Shown here: positions 8,670-17,280 of the stretch, piece after piece
Position numbering within the stretch: position 1 is the stretch's first letter
Layout: each line of letters starts with the position of its first letter
DNA from: R-RK-3 sp031399085
GTDB lineage: Bacteria; Pseudomonadota; Alphaproteobacteria; Rhizobiales; Rhodomicrobiaceae
Reading direction: 5' to 3'
Assembly: GCA_031399085.1 (NCBI GenBank)
Contig: JANNOQ010000079.1
Coordinates: forward strand, 1-64,000
Length of the DNA: 64,000 nucleotides
Notes under the pieces: model-generated
What the model saw: only the letters and a program-made list of their open reading frames with translations
Databases searched by the model: none
What the model was told of the DNA's origin: nothing
Made by a program: the position numbers and the translations under genes

Positions 8670-10094
8670 TTACTGCCCCAGCCGGACCTGCGTCGCGCCG
8701 GCGACACCAAGGCCGGCGGGAACCGGGATCTTGGACCCATTGTAGTTGGAATTAAGGGTTAGATTTGGCCCGTCGAACAAATCGAGCTTCTGCACGATCA
8801 TGATGGTGTACGGGGATAGATCGGCGATCGGTTTGGTGCTGTCGATCAGCAGCAGCCCCTGCTTGAGATAGATGGTGCCGGTCAACAGCCGCGCCCGATC
8901 CGAGTTGATGTGGTGCTCGTTGGATTTCTTCGGCTTCACCACCGCGCCGGCGGCCGGGCAGGTCGCACCACTGACGATATCATCATCGTCACCCGAAGTG
9001 CCCCCGCAGCCGCCGTTGAGCCACGAGCCGAGGCCGGGAACGAAGGCCTTGGTTTCCCAGATCAGCATGCCGGCACTCACGCCGTTTGTCGGGGCGGTGA
9101 TCTCGATCAGCGAATTGTCGAGGAAACGGAAATAGGATTTCTTGCCCGAAAACAGCAGCGAGATGCCGTTGCCCTTGAGGCTGGCATTCTGTTTGACGAC
9201 CAGCGGACCGTCCTTGAAACTATAGATGCCTGGATTCATCGTGACGACCGCAGTACCGCTGATTTCCAAACCATTGCAATAGGTTCCAGGGTCCAAAGTT
9301 CTGAACCCGCTGGTAATTTTCAGCTTGCTCTGCAGGCAGACGGGCAAAACAACCGGTTCCGGCTTCGAAGCCAGCGGATCCTGGATCTGCGGGCAATCGG
9401 TCACGATCGTGGCTTCGACCGCGCTCGCCATGTTTTTCACACCGCCGCGCGCGCAGAGCACGTTGGTGCGGAGCGTCGATCCGGCATTGAGGATGATCGC
9501 GTTCTTGTTGGCCGAATTGGAATAGAGCATGCAGCCTGGCGCTGTGACAGTCGAGCCGTTGTGCATATAGATGCCGCCGTTGATTTTCTCGCCAAGTGAA
9601 ACCAGGCAGACCTTCTGCGGCGTCGAACTGGCGGTCACCCGCGCCAGAGCCTTTGCTGAAATCACCGAAACTCCCGCAAAGCGCTCCATCAGCCCGAAGG
9701 GTGTCACAATCTGCTGCTGTCCGTTCACCTGAACAGCCAGACCATTCTCCGCCAGCGAGGCGGAAACCGTAATCTTGTAAGGTGTGTTGGCGGGGATATT
9801 CGCTGCCACGTATTGATCCGCCAGGGCCTGCACCCGGGTTGCTGCCAAAGGCGAAATCGTCATTTCACGGGCGACGGCAATCGCAGCGCTATCAACCACG
9901 GCCTGCAACCGCGATTTGCTGGAACTGATCGAGGTATAATCCGCGGCAAAGCCTGTAACGCCGGCCAAGGTCGGCACGGCAATCGCGAAGACAACCGCCG
10001 TCGCGCCGTCGCGCGCCCTGCAGAAGGCCGAAGCGATCTTACCAAGCAAGCCCATTCTGGCTTGAATCATTTGCCCAATTCCAAGGCCCAACAT
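8670..10094 (-). CDS. TadE/TadG-family pilus-assembly or surface protein
   Basis: A 474-residue protein with the TadE/G N-terminus: a basic stretch, then DGATAVVFAIAVPTLAG at about residues 29-45 forming a membrane helix, then an AADYTSISSSKSRLQ segment seen in Flp pilus pseudopilin-like proteins. The following 400 residues are extracytoplasmic and rich in Thr, Ser, Asn and Gly. Stretches such as residues 210-260 look like beta-helix rungs. ATG 10094 has AGGGGGA at good spacing. It stands alone, 21 kb from the Tad locus, between recO and parC. It may decorate the Tad pilus or be an independent envelope protein. Confidence 0.75.
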   Translation of the reverse strand: MLGLGIGQMIQARMGLLGKIASAFCRARDGATAVVFAIAVPTLAGVTGFAADYTSISSSKSRLQAVVDSAAIAVAREMTISPLAATRVQALADQYVAANIPANTPYKITVSASLAENGLAVQVNGQQQIVTPFGLMERFAGVSVISAKALARVTASSTPQKVCLVSLGEKINGGIYMHNGSTVTAPGCMLYSNSANKNAIILNAGSTLRTNVLCARGGVKNMASAVEATIVTDCPQIQDPLASKPEPVVLPVCLQSKLKITSGFRTLDPGTYCNGLEISGTAVVTMNPGIYSFKDGPLVVKQNASLKGNGISLLFSGKKSYFRFLDNSLIEITAPTNGVSAGMLIWETKAFVPGLGSWLNGGCGGTSGDDDDIVSGATCPAAGAVVKPKKSNEHHINSDRARLLTGTIYLKQGLLLIDSTKPIADLSPYTIMIVQKLDLFDGPNLTLNSNYNGSKIPVPAGLGVAGATQVRLGQ

Positions 10095-10249
10095 CCGGGT
10101 TCCCCCTAGATCAGGCTTTTACCTCGGCAAATCCGAATTTTCCGATACGAAAGGTGCCTAACCATTGGTTGCATGCCTGCACAGGAATTACCGAAGGTTT
10201 CGGTCAATTTTGTTCTGAAATTGAGCTTTCAAGGCCGGAATTCCAATGA

Positions 10250-10987
10250 TTACGATGGGTTCAGCCTGTTCAGAATGGCGCTGACCAGCGGCGCCCGCGC
10301 CGTGTGAACCGGAATCCCGCGCGGATCGAAAAGATGACGCTCCAGAAAAAAGCCGGAGAGGCGAAACCCGGCGGCGATCTCGGCGGCATCCGCCGCCCCG
10401 CCCGCTGTGTCGCTGCGCAGGCAGGGCGGCAGCGGCAGCAGCTTCTCCGCCCAGGGCGCGCCGGCAGCCCGCGAAACCGCTCGGCCGGATTTTGGCGAGA
10501 CATAGACGAGATCCTCGGTCTCGCCCGTGGCAGCGCATTGCGTAAGATCGAGCCCGAACCCCAGTTCGGACAGGATCATCAGTTCGAAGCGGATCAGAAA
10601 CGGCGCCAGAACCTCGGGATTGCCGAGAAAGGCGCAGATGCCATCCGCCGCCTCATAGACGTTGCGGTGCGGCGCCCGCTCCGGCAGCAGCCTCAGCAAA
10701 ATACCGAGATGCGTCACGGCATGGAGCGCCACGGAATCGGAGAGCACGATCCCGGCGCGGCTCTCCAGCGGTTCCGCGACGTATTGCCCGAGATGATCCT
10801 CGAGGCGCGCGCGCCAGGTGAGCTGAACCCGGTTGCCCGGCTGCAGCGTCGGAACCTGCCGCGCCGAACGTCCGCTGCGCACCAACCCGAGATGACGGCC
10901 GTGCTCGGCGGTCATCACCTCGAGAATGGCATCGCGCTCACCGTGGCGGCGTGTCGAGAGCACCAGACCCTGATCCTGCCATTCCAT
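10250..10987 (-). CDS. recO: DNA repair protein RecO
   Basis: A recombination mediator of the RecF pathway: it binds SSB and RecR and loads RecA on gapped DNA. The 245 residues begin with the OB-fold segment MEWQDQGLVLSTRRHGE and contain the helical C-terminal part (SELGFGLDLTQCAATG). Gene order era-recO on the same strand, 85 nt apart, is conserved in Hyphomicrobiales. The cysteines of the canonical zinc knuckle are not complete here, as in many alphaproteobacterial RecO proteins. The 155 bases after it (10095-10249) are AT-richer, carry the upstream region of the TadG-like gene, and show no reading frame. Confidence 0.93.
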   Translation of the reverse strand: MEWQDQGLVLSTRRHGERDAILEVMTAEHGRHLGLVRSGRSARQVPTLQPGNRVQLTWRARLEDHLGQYVAEPLESRAGIVLSDSVALHAVTHLGILLRLLPERAPHRNVYEAADGICAFLGNPEVLAPFLIRFELMILSELGFGLDLTQCAATGETEDLVYVSPKSGRAVSRAAGAPWAEKLLPLPPCLRSDTAGGAADAAEIAAGFRLSGFFLERHLFDPRGIPVHTARAPLVSAILNRLNPS

Positions 10988-11072
10988 CTGGGCTATCGGT
11001 TTCCTCGGCTCGTTCCGGAACGATCTGCCCCGGAGGTCATTCCGACCGCATGTTCGGCGTTATTTCTCGCAG

Positions 11073-12014
11073 CTATTTCTTGCGCTCATGCGGGAATTCG
11101 AGCCCCATCTCGCGGTAGCGCTCGGGGTCGTCGGACCAGTTCTCGCGCACTTTCACGAACAGGAACAGGTGCACCTTGGCCTCCGCCGCCTCCATGATCT
11201 CCTTGCGGGCAGCGGAGCCGATCGACTTGATCGTCTGGCCGTTCTCGCCGAGCATGATCTTGCGCTGGCCCTCGCGCTCGACGAAAATCACCTGGTCGAT
11301 GCGGACATCGCCGTTCTTCATCACCGTCCATTTCTCGGTCTCGACCGTGGAACGGTAGGGCAACTCGTCGTGCAGGCGCTCGAAAATCTTCTCGCGGGTG
11401 ATTTCGGCTGCGAGAAAGCGCAAGGGAGCGTCCGAAATCTCGTCCTCGGGGTAAAGCCACGGCCCGAGCGGCAGCTTGTCGGCCAGCCATTCGAGGATTT
11501 TCGGCACGCCATACCCCTTCATGGCGGAGATCATGAAGGTCGCCTCGAATTTCACCCGCTTGTTGAGCGCATCGGCAATCGCCAGCAGCTTTTCGTGCGG
11601 CAAAAGGTCGATCTTGTTGAGCACGAGGAATTTCGGCTGCCGGATATCGCCGAGCTGATCGAGCAGCGCCTGCTCGGAATCGCTCTCGACGCGCGTGACG
11701 TCGATCAGCACACCGACCCGGTCGGCATCGGCCGCGCCGCCCCAGGCCGAGGTCACCATCGCCTTCTCCAGCCGACGCTTGGGCGCGAAAATCCCCGGGG
11801 TATCGACGAAGACCACCTGCGTCGCGCCGGTGATTGCGATGCCGCGGATCTGCGTGCGCGTCGTCTGCACCTTGCGGCTGACGATCGAGACCTTGGCGCC
11901 GACGAGCGTATTCAGCAGCGTCGACTTGCCGGCGTTCGGCACGCCGATCAACGCCACGAAGCCGCAGCGTGTCGGCGTCACTGGGGCTTCCGGCGCATTT
12001 TCGGTCTCGGTCAT
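11073..12014 (-). CDS. era: GTPase Era
   Basis: An essential GTPase that binds the 3' end of 16S rRNA and helps 30S assembly. G1 is GVPNAGKST, G3 DTPG and G4 NKID. The C-terminal KH domain is seen in the last 90 residues (VFVEREGQRKIMLGENGQTI). The start at 12014 has GAAAGAGG upstream at good spacing; an in-frame ATG at 12044 lacks this. It is 313 residues long, standard for the family. It follows rnc by 70 nt and precedes recO, an operon conserved across proteobacteria. Confidence 0.97.
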   Translation of the reverse strand: MTETENAPEAPVTPTRCGFVALIGVPNAGKSTLLNTLVGAKVSIVSRKVQTTRTQIRGIAITGATQVVFVDTPGIFAPKRRLEKAMVTSAWGGAADADRVGVLIDVTRVESDSEQALLDQLGDIRQPKFLVLNKIDLLPHEKLLAIADALNKRVKFEATFMISAMKGYGVPKILEWLADKLPLGPWLYPEDEISDAPLRFLAAEITREKIFERLHDELPYRSTVETEKWTVMKNGDVRIDQVIFVEREGQRKIMLGENGQTIKSIGSAARKEIMEAAEAKVHLFLFVKVRENWSDDPERYREMGLEFPHERKK

Positions 12015-12084
12015 TCGTCCTCTTTCAATTGATCCGGAAGCCATGCCCGGGATTAGTTCTCGTCAAGATACATCCTGGTCAGGA

Positions 12085-12780
12085 TCATTCCTGCCACAAG
12101 CCGGCGCGCTTGAGCCAGTTTTCGGCGGCGGCGCGTTCGGCGAGCCGCTTCGAAGGGCCGCGCCCGCACACCTCGCCCTGCCCCTCGACCAGCACGCCAA
12201 CCTCGAAATCCGGCGCGTGATCGGGGCCGATGCGGCCGACATCGCGGTAGGCCGGCACCGGCAGCCCTTGCGCCTGCACGATCTCCTGCAACAGCGTTTT
12301 TGCATCCCTGGGCACCGTGATGGGCGCATGCATGCGGTTTGTCCAGTTGGCTCGGATCAGGCGCTCCACGGCGGCCAACCCGCCATCGCGGAAGACCGCG
12401 CCGATCACCGCCTCGCAGGCGTCGCCGAGAATCGGATCGCGCTTCTTCGCGCCGGAGCGCTTCTCGCCCTCGCCGAGGCGGAGATGATCGCCGAGCTGCC
12501 ATTCCCGCGCGATAGCGGCGCAGGTTTCCTTGCGCACGAGGTCCGCGAGCCGCTTGGAGAGTTCGCCCTCCGGCGCCGCCGGAAACGCCTCGAACAGCAT
12601 CGTCGAGACCACCAGCCCCAGCACGCGATCGCCAAGGAATTCGAGGCGCTGATACGAAAGCCCCCGCCCGCCGGCAGCCGTGCCGGCGCTGACATGGGTC
12701 ACCGCTTCCTCGAGAAGCGTCGCGTCCACGAAGCGGTAGTCGAGCCGCGCCTCAAGCCGGGCGATCCCCTCCGCCATCAC
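12085..12780 (-). CDS. rnc: Ribonuclease III
   Basis: A double-strand-specific endoribonuclease for rRNA and mRNA processing. The catalytic signature RLEFLGDRVLGLVV and the second acidic cluster GDACEAVIGAVF are both present. The double-stranded RNA-binding domain ends the protein (GRGPSKRLAERAAAENWLK). It is 231 residues, normal length. The start is one of two adjacent ATGs, 12780 or 12777. It begins 3 nt after the lepB stop, so coupling with lepB is likely. Confidence 0.97.
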   Translation of the reverse strand: MMAEGIARLEARLDYRFVDATLLEEAVTHVSAGTAAGGRGLSYQRLEFLGDRVLGLVVSTMLFEAFPAAPEGELSKRLADLVRKETCAAIAREWQLGDHLRLGEGEKRSGAKKRDPILGDACEAVIGAVFRDGGLAAVERLIRANWTNRMHAPITVPRDAKTLLQEIVQAQGLPVPAYRDVGRIGPDHAPDFEVGVLVEGQGEVCGRGPSKRLAERAAAENWLKRAGLWQE

Positions 12781-12783
12781 CGC

Positions 12784-13581
12784 TTACTTGATCTTCTGGA
12801 ACACGCGCCCCCAGCGCGCATCCGTCGGCCATTTCCAGATCTGCCAGGGCGGCGTGCCTTCCTCGATCGAGAAGAAGATCACCTCGGCGCGGCCGACGAG
12901 GTTCTCGTAGGGCACATAGCCGACGCCGCCGGGGGATTGGTCGCGGCTGTCGGTGGAATTGTCGCGGTTGTCGCCCATCATGAAATAATGCCCAATGGGA
13001 ACGGTGTATTCCAAGGTGTTGTCCCAGTAGCTCTTGTTCTCCTCGCGCTCGATCACCGAATAGACCACGCCATTGGGCAGGGTCTCGGTGTAGCGCGGCA
13101 CGCGGCTGATGCGGCCGAAGGCGTCGCGATCCTCCTGAAAGCCGGCGGCCTCCTTCTTCACGGCCACGCCGTTGATCCGGAGATGGCCTTCGATCACCTG
13201 CACCCGATCTCCCGGCAGGCCGATGACGCGCTTGATGTAATCGGTCTCGCCGTCACGCGGCAGCTTGAACACCGCGATATCGCCACGCTTGGGTTCCGCA
13301 CCCCAGATGCGGTTTTCCGGAAAGGGCACCTCATAGGCACCGAAGCGGAGCGAAAACGGGAAGGAGTGCCTGGAATAGCCATAGGTGTATTTCGAGACGA
13401 AGAGATAATCCCCGATCAGCAGGGTCGGGATCAGCGATCCCGAGGGGATGTTGAACGGCTGGAAGGCGAAGGTGCGGATCACAAGGGCGATCAGCAGCGC
13501 CTCGATGATCACGCGAATGGTCTCGCCAATCCCGCCGCTGTCGGCGCTCTTGGTCTTTTCCTGCAAATTATCCATCGCCAT
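12784..13581 (-). CDS. lepB: Signal peptidase I
   Basis: An inner-membrane serine-lysine protease that removes signal peptides from secreted proteins. One N-terminal membrane helix (residues 21-38) anchors it. The nucleophile is S49 in IPSGSLIPTLLIGDY and the general base is K117 in DYIKRVIGLPGDRV. The usual Met after the nucleophile is Leu here. Box E is GDNRDNSTDSR. I chose ATG 13581; longer in-frame starts up to 13695 would run into the dispersed repeat and add no family sequence. The gene leads lepB-rnc-era-recO. Confidence 0.95.
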   Translation of the reverse strand: MAMDNLQEKTKSADSGGIGETIRVIIEALLIALVIRTFAFQPFNIPSGSLIPTLLIGDYLFVSKYTYGYSRHSFPFSLRFGAYEVPFPENRIWGAEPKRGDIAVFKLPRDGETDYIKRVIGLPGDRVQVIEGHLRINGVAVKKEAAGFQEDRDAFGRISRVPRYTETLPNGVVYSVIEREENKSYWDNTLEYTVPIGHYFMMGDNRDNSTDSRDQSPGGVGYVPYENLVGRAEVIFFSIEEGTPPWQIWKWPTDARWGRVFQKIK

Positions 13582-13697
13582 TCCGAGAAATCTCCGTGGA
13601 AGCCGGGTGTGCCCGATTCCGCCGGATAGGGAAACGAAATCGGGGTATACAGGCGGCGTTACACAAGGGCAATGCGGCGAAATTCGGTGTGGCAACC

Positions 13698-13840
13698 TGT
13701 CATTCCCGACGCGGCCATAGGACGTCCTTCAGACGGACTATGGGCGCGAGCGGGAATCCAGACTTCCCATGATCCGCCTCAAAGAAAGATGGATTCCCGC
13801 TCCTCCCCCGGATCAAGTCCGGGGTCGGTCGGGAATGACA
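13698..13840. repeat. Palindromic intergenic element with 13-bp terminal inverted repeats
   Basis: The ends TGTCATTCCCGAC (13698-13710) and GTCGGGAATGACA (13828-13840) are perfect inverted copies. Nested inside are an 11-bp inverted repeat, GCGGGAATCCA (13750-13760) with TGGATTCCCGC (13790-13800), and a hairpin CCCCGGA/TCCGGGG at 13806-13824. This layout and the CATTCCCG ends are typical of small dispersed elements in alphaproteobacterial genomes. It lies between acpS and lepB, both on the - strand, and would fold strongly in an mRNA crossing it. Confidence 0.85.
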
Positions 13841-13846
13841 TCGTGT

Positions 13847-14251
13847 TCATTGCACCGGCACGGCCTCGATGACGACAAACGCCTGCGCGAAGGGCGCATC
13901 GTCGGTGATCGTCAGGTGGATAACGGCGCGGTGACCGGGCGGGGTGATCGCTTTGAGGCGCTCGGCGGCGCCGCCGGTCAATTCCATCGTCGGCTGGCCC
14001 GAGCGCTGGTTGACGACCCCCATCTCCCGCCAGGCCGTGCCCATCCGCATGCCGGTGCCGAGCGCCTTGGCGCAGGCTTCCTTGGCGGCGAAGCGCTTGG
14101 CGTAGGATGCAGCCTGCAACCGCCGTTTGTCGGATTTTTGCCGCTCAGCATCGGTAAAGATGCGGGCAAGAAAGCGCTCGCCATAGCGCTCGATGCTGCG
14201 CTCGATGCGCCGGATGTCGATCGTGTCGTTGCCAAGCCCGATAATCATCAC
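13847..14251 (-). CDS. acpS: Holo-[acyl-carrier-protein] synthase
   Basis: It transfers 4'-phosphopantetheine from CoA to the serine of apo-ACP, activating it for fatty acid synthesis. The 134 residues begin MIIGLGNDTIDIRRIERSI, with the Mg-binding Asp, and carry the second family motif FAAKEACAKALGTG. Its ATG overlaps the pdxJ stop (ATGA), so the two are translationally coupled. This pdxJ-acpS pair is widely conserved in proteobacteria. The repeat element begins 7 nt past the stop. Confidence 0.95.
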   Translation of the reverse strand: MMIIGLGNDTIDIRRIERSIERYGERFLARIFTDAERQKSDKRRLQAASYAKRFAAKEACAKALGTGMRMGTAWREMGVVNQRSGQPTMELTGGAAERLKAITPPGHRAVIHLTITDDAPFAQAFVVIEAVPVQ

Positions 14252-15003
14252 CGCCTCACGGGCGTCTCCCGCCGAACGCCTTGCATCAACGAGTTCATGC
14301 GCCTGACCGCCTCGCCAAGGCCGGTGAACACCGCCTCGCCGATCAGAAAATGCCCTATATTAAGCTCGACAATTTCAGGGATGGCGGCAACCGGCCCGAC
14401 TGTATCAAAGGTGAGACCGTGGCCCGCATGGACTTCGAGACCGAGCCGGCCCGCCTGAGCGGCGCCCTCGACCAGCCTGCTAAGCTCGGCATGCCGATGC
14501 GTGTCGTCCGTTTCGAGTGCGGCTTCGCAATATCGCCCGGTATGCAGCTCGACGATGTCCGCGCCTGCCTGTGCCGACGCCTCGATCTGGTTTGCCGCCG
14601 GGTCAATGAAGAGCGACACGCGAATGCCCGCCTGTCGAAGGCGGGCCGCATAGCCGGTCAAGAATTCGAGTTGGCCCGCGACATTCAGCCCACCTTCCGT
14701 CGTCAGCTCGGCGCGTCGTTCGGGCACCAGGCAGCACGCATTGGGCCGGTGGCGCAGCGCGATGGCGAGCATTTCCTCGGTCGCGGCCATTTCCAGATTG
14801 AGCGGGCGCGGCAGCGATTTCAGCCGCGCAATATCCATGTCGCGAATATGGCGGCGGTCCTCGCGGAGATGGGCGGTGATGCCGTCGGCGCCCGCCGCGA
14901 TGGCGATTTCCGCCGCGCGCATCGGATCGGGATGGGTGCCGCCGCGCGCATTCCGGATCGTGGCGACGTGGTCGATGTTCACACCGAGGCGCAAGAGACG
15001 CAT
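14248..15003 (-). CDS. pdxJ: Pyridoxine 5'-phosphate synthase
   Basis: The last step of DXP-dependent vitamin B6 synthesis: it condenses 1-deoxyxylulose 5-phosphate with 3-amino-2-oxopropyl phosphate. The 251-residue TIM barrel opens with MRLLRLGVNIDHVATIRNAR, and DGITAHLREDRRHI carries active-site residues. An upstream ATG at 15078 is in frame, but its extra 25 residues overlap the DUF2062 gene, so 15003 is preferred. It lies 7 nt after DUF2062 and overlaps acpS. Confidence 0.96.
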   Translation of the reverse strand: MRLLRLGVNIDHVATIRNARGGTHPDPMRAAEIAIAAGADGITAHLREDRRHIRDMDIARLKSLPRPLNLEMAATEEMLAIALRHRPNACCLVPERRAELTTEGGLNVAGQLEFLTGYAARLRQAGIRVSLFIDPAANQIEASAQAGADIVELHTGRYCEAALETDDTHRHAELSRLVEGAAQAGRLGLEVHAGHGLTFDTVGPVAAIPEIVELNIGHFLIGEAVFTGLGEAVRRMNSLMQGVRRETPVRR

Positions 15004-15010
15004 GGGCGTG

Positions 15011-15607
15011 CTAACTTCCAGTCTGCGGCGCGGCACGAAGCTGCACCCGCTCGCGCTTTTTGGCCTGGACTCCTGCAATCACCCGGCGCACGCCCACATA
15101 GGTTGCTGCGCCCAAAAACGCTCCAAGCGGCAGCGAGCCGATGAGCATCGGCTTGAGCAGCGGCCACAACCCTTCCGATGCCCTGATGATCGCCTCCGGC
15201 TGGAGAAGCACAAGGCTGTCCCATACCGCGCTGGCCTTACTTTGCAAATCGACAAGCCGCATCGTCGCGGTACCGCCGAGCAGCACATTGCCGAGATTGT
15301 AGGTCGCGAACCAAATAATGGGATAGGTGATCGGGTTTCCCGCGAAGGACGCAAGGAATGATGCGACGATGCTTCCGCGCATCAGCCACGCAAGAATAGC
15401 GGCGATCAAGATCTGCGCGCCAAGAAACGGCGTTACGATGGCGAATACCCCGGCGGCGGCCCCAACCGCGATTTTGTGCGGCGATGACGGCAAGCGGTTC
15501 AGCCGCAATAGAATATATCGAATCGATCGCGCCCAGCTACGTCTTGGCCAGAAGAGCAACCAAATGCGTTCTCCGAGGCTAGCTGGTGTTTTACGCTTGA
15601 ACAGCAT
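15011..15607 (-). CDS. DUF2062 membrane protein
   Basis: 198 residues with at least three hydrophobic helices. The core shows the DUF2062 pattern: SPHKIAVGAAAGVFAIVTPF, then a glycine/asparagine turn in FAGNPITYPIIWF. Its molecular function is unknown. A DUF2062 gene just upstream of pdxJ/acpS/lepB is a recurring arrangement in Hyphomicrobiales, so it is probably part of that operon. The start is ATG 15607 (MLFKRKTPASL); a longer frame to 15697 adds an arginine-rich stretch with no family resemblance. Confidence 0.85.
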   Translation of the reverse strand: MLFKRKTPASLGERIWLLFWPRRSWARSIRYILLRLNRLPSSPHKIAVGAAAGVFAIVTPFLGAQILIAAILAWLMRGSIVASFLASFAGNPITYPIIWFATYNLGNVLLGGTATMRLVDLQSKASAVWDSLVLLQPEAIIRASEGLWPLLKPMLIGSLPLGAFLGAATYVGVRRVIAGVQAKKRERVQLRAAPQTGS

Positions 15608-15938
15608 GAAGATCCTTAAGGGCCGTCGGCAACAGAGCGCATGGCGTTCATGCTTTTCCGCTCGGCCCAGCTTTGAGACGTAATTATTGCGGCGCACTTA
15701 TGCCAGATCGAGAGGCTTTGCGCCGCAAAAATAAATCGCAAGCTTAGGGCAATCTCCTCGTCAAAATCACTCACTAAGCATGAACCTTAAATGAGCGGAA
15801 ATCGCGGCGTATATTATACGGCCTCGCGCCATGGCCTCCGAACCTAAATGTATCGAGTTGCGTCTGGCCGCCTATCCGTATGGACCTGCGGCAAATCCTT
15901 ATGATAGAGAGCTTACAAATGAAGTGAGGATACGACCA
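15608..15938. other. Divergent intergenic region with a 10-bp inverted repeat
   Basis: 331 bases between the divergent DUF2062 and DUF5989 genes. A perfect inverted repeat TTGCGGCGCA (15687-15696) and TGCGCCGCAA (15719-15728) surrounds a 22-nt spacer. A TATA-like GTATATTATAC around 15812 could be a -10 element for the + strand. No credible gene. Confidence 0.6.
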
Positions 15939-16088
15939 ATGGGTTTTTTCGGCGAATTTTGGAGCTACATGAAGGTCCGCAAGAAGTTCTGGCTGCTGCC
16001 GGTCTTCATGGTGATGATTTTGCTCGGCGGCTTGCTGGTTTTGACGCAAGGTACGGCTGTAGCTCCGTTCATCTACACGCTGTTCTAA
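15939..16088 (+). CDS. DUF5989 small membrane protein
   Basis: 49 residues: MGFFGEFWSYMKVRKKFWLL leads into one hydrophobic helix and ends APFIYTLF. This is the whole DUF5989 family, usually about 50 residues, with a basic amphipathic N-terminus and a single helix. The ATG at 15939 has GTGAGGA upstream at proper spacing, and I prefer it to an in-frame ATG at 15831. Elsewhere such proteins sit beside carbamoyltransferases, SxtJ-like membrane proteins and SGNH hydrolases. Here only the SGNH hydrolase follows, 19 nt later. Function unknown. Confidence 0.8.
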   Translation: MGFFGEFWSYMKVRKKFWLLPVFMVMILLGGLLVLTQGTAVAPFIYTLF

Positions 16089-16107
16089 GCCTAGCCAACC
16101 GCGCGAG

Positions 16108-17139
16108 ATGAAGAAGGTTCTCTTTCCGGCAATCTTGGTGACGCTGTGTCTGGCGATCACGGCGGCGTTCACCGAGATTGCTGTCCGCCTCGTCGCGGAT
16201 GACGGGATGCAGTTCGACCTGGAAATGTGGAAATATGCGCGGGATGTGAAAGTCGTCTCGCCGGATTCACAGATCGGTCATGAACATGGGCCCAACCGTA
16301 AGGCGTGGCTCATGGGCGTGGATGTTGAGACCAACTCCAAGGGGCAGCGGGACCGCGAAATCCCCTATGAGCGTACACCCGGCGTGATGCGCGTTGCCAT
16401 GATCGGCGACTCGCTCACCCAAGGCTGGGGCGTGCCCTTCGAGGCCACATTTTCAAAGCGCGTCGAACGCCTCTACCAAGCAGCCGGAACCAAGGCGGAG
16501 GTCGTCAATCTTGGTGTTGGGAATTGGAACACCGTGCAGGAGGTCCAATATTTCCTGACGAAAGGCTATCAATATAAGCCTGATGTCGTTGTTTTGAACT
16601 ATTTCGTCAATGACGCAGAACCTACGCCGGAGAAGCGCGAGGCACCGTCATTGTTGCTGCGATATTGCGCCTCATGCGTGTTCATTAAGGGGCGTCTCGA
16701 CACTGTGCTTCGGCAGCTCACCACGCGTCAGGACTGGGCAGACTACTATCTGGGCCTTTATGAGGGCGGCGCGTCGAAGGGCTGGCTTGAGGCAAAGGCC
16801 GCGATGAAGCGCCTCGCCGATTATTGCAAGCAGAATCGGATTAAGCTGCTGATTGCTCATCTGCCGGAGTTGCACGACGTTCAGAACTACCGGTTTGGGC
16901 AGGTGACCGAGCTGGTGCGGCAGGCGGCCGGCGAAAACAACGTGCCATTTGTCGATCTGCTGCCAAATCTGCAGTTCCAAGCCTCTGCCGACCTCTGGGT
17001 CACACCTCCCGACCCGCACCCCAACGCCTTCGCCAATGAGCTGATTGCGGCCGGGTTGTTCAGCGCGCTGCAAAGGCTGACGGCGTCCACCAGCGCGGAT
17101 GCGAAAAACGGCGCTGGCAACCCTGTGGCCATCAAGTAG
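16108..17139 (+). CDS. SGNH/GDSL hydrolase family protein
   Basis: 343 residues with an N-terminal membrane anchor or signal (VLFPAILVTLCLAITAAF). Block I is GDSLTQGWGVPF with the nucleophilic Ser; block III appears as NYFVNDAEP with the oxyanion Asn; block V, DPHPNAFAN, carries the Asp-His pair. The catalytic set is therefore complete. It is probably an extracytoplasmic esterase or acyl-modifying enzyme acting on a glycan or lipid; the substrate is unknown. It starts 19 nt after the DUF5989 gene, so co-expression is likely. Confidence 0.85.
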   Translation: MKKVLFPAILVTLCLAITAAFTEIAVRLVADDGMQFDLEMWKYARDVKVVSPDSQIGHEHGPNRKAWLMGVDVETNSKGQRDREIPYERTPGVMRVAMIGDSLTQGWGVPFEATFSKRVERLYQAAGTKAEVVNLGVGNWNTVQEVQYFLTKGYQYKPDVVVLNYFVNDAEPTPEKREAPSLLLRYCASCVFIKGRLDTVLRQLTTRQDWADYYLGLYEGGASKGWLEAKAAMKRLADYCKQNRIKLLIAHLPELHDVQNYRFGQVTELVRQAAGENNVPFVDLLPNLQFQASADLWVTPPDPHPNAFANELIAAGLFSALQRLTASTSADAKNGAGNPVAIK

Positions 17140-17244
17140 TCGCAACGGCGCCCAACGGTCAAAGCCCTTACTTTAACCGCGTCAATATCACCCTCGCGCA
17201 ATAGACGCTCGGCGGGAGCAGGCTCCAGCCGAAGGCTGTTGAAT

Positions 17245-17266
17245 GACGGGGGCTTTCGCCCCCGTC
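17245..17266. terminator. GC-rich hairpin between convergent genes
   Basis: A perfect 9-bp stem, GACGGGGGC (17245-17253) and GCCCCCGTC (17258-17266), with loop TTTC, lies 14 nt past the glpV stop and 105 nt past the SGNH stop. There is no clear T-run on either side, so it may be a shared weak terminator or an mRNA-stabilising hairpin. Confidence 0.55.
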
Positions 17267-17280
17267 CGTCAAGCGAGAGG

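Noticed and set aside
11695..13629. A 644-codon open frame on the + strand opposite era, rnc and lepB
   Set aside because: It crosses three well-identified - strand genes and has no family resemblance.
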